64,000 bases of DNA from the NCBI RefSeq assembly GCF_007558865.1, contig NZ_VLPK01000005.1, forward strand, positions 1-64,000, read 5' to 3'. Below the pieces are notes generated by a model. The model searched no databases. It was not told the origin of the DNA and saw nothing but the letters and a program-made list of their open reading frames with translations. This document shows positions 62,358 to 64,000 of the stretch, piece after piece. Both the position numbers and the translations under genes were made by a program. This stretch comes from Mucilaginibacter corticis. GTDB taxonomy: Bacteria; Bacteroidota; Bacteroidia; Sphingobacteriales; Sphingobacteriaceae. Position 1 is the stretch's first letter, and the number at the start of each line of letters is the position of its first letter.

Positions 62358-63821
62358 TTAATATGTGATGTTTCCCATCGCTTTATCCAAGTCGACTTTA
62401 CTTGACAGCAACTGGAAAAGCGAGTTTGTATAGTTAATTTCTGATGTTATGAGGTTCGACTCGGCTGTGATCACGTTCAGATAAGCGACAATGCCTTGCT
62501 TGTATTGCAGATCGACCACAAAATATACCCTCCGGGCCATGGCAACATTTTTTTGCTGCATATTAAAGTTGTACAAGTTGCTTTTGTAATTAGCCAGGCT
62601 GGTATCATACTCTTTGGTTAACTGTAGTTTTAAATCTACCGCGTCCCAATTGATCAGTTGTTCCTGCAGTTGCGATTTATGCAGGTTGTGTAACCGGGCA
62701 AATCCTGTAAAAATGGGGATGCTCACGGATACCCCTACCAGCGAACTTGGATACGAGGTAGATAAAATATTCGGTAAGTTATTATTGGCAAACTGCAGAT
62801 CATAATTAAAGAAACCGGATATTGTAGGCAAAAATGCGTACTTATAATAATGCGTTAGCGCAAATTGCAGGTCGCGGCGTGTATTAAGCTCCTGATATTC
62901 TATCCGTTTTTCATATTGCAATTGCTGGGTAGTATCAATGCGCATGTTATTCATCATCTGTACAGTATCGATGCTTACATTGAACTGTTGTTGCGGGTCA
63001 TAACCCATCAACTGTTTTAAGGCAGCATATTCAGGGATGATATTTTCATTAGCCTGCTTAAGCTGCGTGTTTGAATTATTTAGCGTGATACTTGCCTGCA
63101 GGTAATCGGTCTCGTCAACAATGCCACCTTTATATTGGTGATAAGTGTCACGCAGATTTCTGCCTAAGCGCGCGGTATCTTCTTTTAAGACGTTTATCTG
63201 CTCAAGCGTGAGCAATACGTTGTAAAAGGCTTTACTTACAGATGTAACCAGAAATATTTTGGTACTGTCAGTAAGTTGCTGCGATTGCTTAACCAGTAAA
63301 GGCGCGCTTTTTGAAGCATACAGTAGTGTAGGGCTGACAATAGCCTGCGAAACAGAAAGCTCAGGCACAAATGTATTTGCATAGGTAGAGCGTGCGCTGT
63401 TTCCCGTCCCGGTTGATGTGGATGTACTGTTGCCGGTGGTACCTACATTGGTTGAGATATTATTATTAGGCTTTTGAATGTAATGGATCAGATCTCCGTT
63501 CGCGTTAACCTGCGGCAACCAGGCAGCCAGGTTAACGGCATTTGTGGTACGCGTAATATCAACATTGATCAAAGATTTATTCAGCGCCGGTTGATGCAAC
63601 ATGGCATAATCTATACACTGCTTCAGGGTTAAATAAACACTGCCATTATTACCGGCATTTGAAGCATTGGGCATTATTGGAAAGCCAACTTTGTTGGTAT
63701 CCGGTACATAATCAGGAATAGGGAATTTACTTTTATCATTTTGTGGCTTGGTTTGAGCAAGCGCACTAAATGACAAACTGGAAATTACTGTCATAAATAA
63801 AATGACACGTAACTTATTCAT
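62358..63821 (-). CDS. TolC-like outer-membrane efflux channel
   Basis: 487 residues from the ATG at 63821 (MNKLRVILFMTVISSLSFSA); the frame's ATG at 63842 adds seven residues before the signal and is less likely. Two copies of the outer-membrane factor repeat are visible (CIDYAMLHQPALNKSLINVD; ARLHNLHKSQLQEQLINWDA), typical of TolC/OprM proteins. It is the first gene of the efflux operon, 19 bp before the adaptor gene. Exports drugs or other compounds across the outer membrane. Confidence 0.93.
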   Translation of the reverse strand: MNKLRVILFMTVISSLSFSALAQTKPQNDKSKFPIPDYVPDTNKVGFPIMPNASNAGNNGSVYLTLKQCIDYAMLHQPALNKSLINVDITRTTNAVNLAAWLPQVNANGDLIHYIQKPNNNISTNVGTTGNSTSTSTGTGNSARSTYANTFVPELSVSQAIVSPTLLYASKSAPLLVKQSQQLTDSTKIFLVTSVSKAFYNVLLTLEQINVLKEDTARLGRNLRDTYHQYKGGIVDETDYLQASITLNNSNTQLKQANENIIPEYAALKQLMGYDPQQQFNVSIDTVQMMNNMRIDTTQQLQYEKRIEYQELNTRRDLQFALTHYYKYAFLPTISGFFNYDLQFANNNLPNILSTSYPSSLVGVSVSIPIFTGFARLHNLHKSQLQEQLINWDAVDLKLQLTKEYDTSLANYKSNLYNFNMQQKNVAMARRVYFVVDLQYKQGIVAYLNVITAESNLITSEINYTNSLFQLLSSKVDLDKAMGNITY

Positions 63822-63842
63822 GCCAAAATGGACATTATTCAT

Positions 63843-64000
63843 TTTAAAACAGGTGTTTGTGTTTTATTAAAAAATCAATAAAAAAGACGGATTAGCCATA
63901 CGCCGGAGGCATATTGGTGGATAGCGAATTAAAGCTCTGATAAACAGAAGTTTTTATTCGGCGCGGAAAAGCAAATGATCAAATAAGGAAAGTACGCAAG
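63843..64000. other. Upstream region of the efflux operon
   Basis: 158 bp, AT-rich nearest the tolC-like gene (runs of A/T at 63840-63880). The efflux promoter should lie here, but I see no clear TTTG/TAnnTTTG pair. A short open frame on the minus strand enters from the right edge and stops within about 75 bases; it is too short to call. Confidence 0.4.

Noticed and set aside
63925..64000. Minus-strand open frame entering from the right edge
   Set aside because: About 24 codons with no recognisable residues; may be the end of a gene outside the window but cannot be supported.

Overview
The window is a chromosomal segment of a Bacteroidota bacterium, most likely family Sphingobacteriaceae (Mucilaginibacter/Pedobacter-like). 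Reasons: many lipoproteins whose lipobox Cys is followed by basic residues, SusC/BtuB-like outer-membrane proteins, GH78 and GH92 polysaccharide enzymes, Bacteroidota-restricted families (DUF4296, TIGR02757, DUF5074-type propellers), an archaeal/eukaryotic-type prolyl-tRNA synthetase, TAnnTTTG-like promoter elements and intergenic hairpin repeats of the type common in this group. I see no rRNA, tRNA, CRISPR array, transposase, integrase or prophage. Family names come from recognition of the translated sequences; no search was run.

Layout. 1-5.3 kb: two tandem paralogous secreted proteins combining a carboxypeptidase-regulatory-like domain, an MG2-like domain and a TonB-plug-like domain; the first runs off the left edge. 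5.3-9.5 kb: small housekeeping genes, cystathionine gamma-synthase and proS, separated by hairpin repeats. 9.6-15 kb: a Tyr/Asp-rich lipoprotein with a FadL-like outer-membrane protein, dps, and a LysM/RlpA-like protein overlapping uridine kinase. 15-17.4 kb: a CoA-transferase operon with an acetyltransferase gene between its two subunits, then a disordered-protein gene. 17.4-27.6 kb: mutS2, a PLP-homeostasis protein, aspartate kinase, an exported thioredoxin-like protein, small lipoproteins and a degenerate DEAD-box protein. 27.7-33.7 kb: alpha-L-rhamnosidase (GH78), an OmpA-type lipoprotein and a GH92 alpha-mannosidase.

34.8-51.2 kb is the metal and cofactor part. It holds a ferritin with a small Cys-containing neighbour, a [2Fe-2S] ferredoxin, and a cobalamin-riboswitch-controlled vitamin B12 uptake operon (btuB, two beta-propeller lipoproteins and a third surface lipoprotein). 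After an unknown two-gene operon, a carboxylesterase and an M1 peptidase comes an operon of outer-membrane porin, Tat-exported Rieske lipoprotein, imelysin lipoprotein and di-heme oxidoreductase. A 19-bp palindrome (ATTTAGAtTtAATCCAAAT type) lies just upstream of that operon and, twice, upstream of the ferritin-side gene. The best reading is a shared iron-responsive operator coupling iron storage to a surface redox/iron-acquisition system.

51.3-54.1 kb holds two SDR/NmrA-type oxidoreductases with an AraC-type regulator. 54.1-63.8 kb is one minus-strand efflux operon: TolC-like channel, membrane-fusion lipoprotein, two tandem RND pumps and a terminal MarR repressor. Intrinsic terminators, mostly long hairpins ending in T-runs, close many transcription units. 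The longest stretch without a gene (41514-41835) is the cobalamin riboswitch leader.
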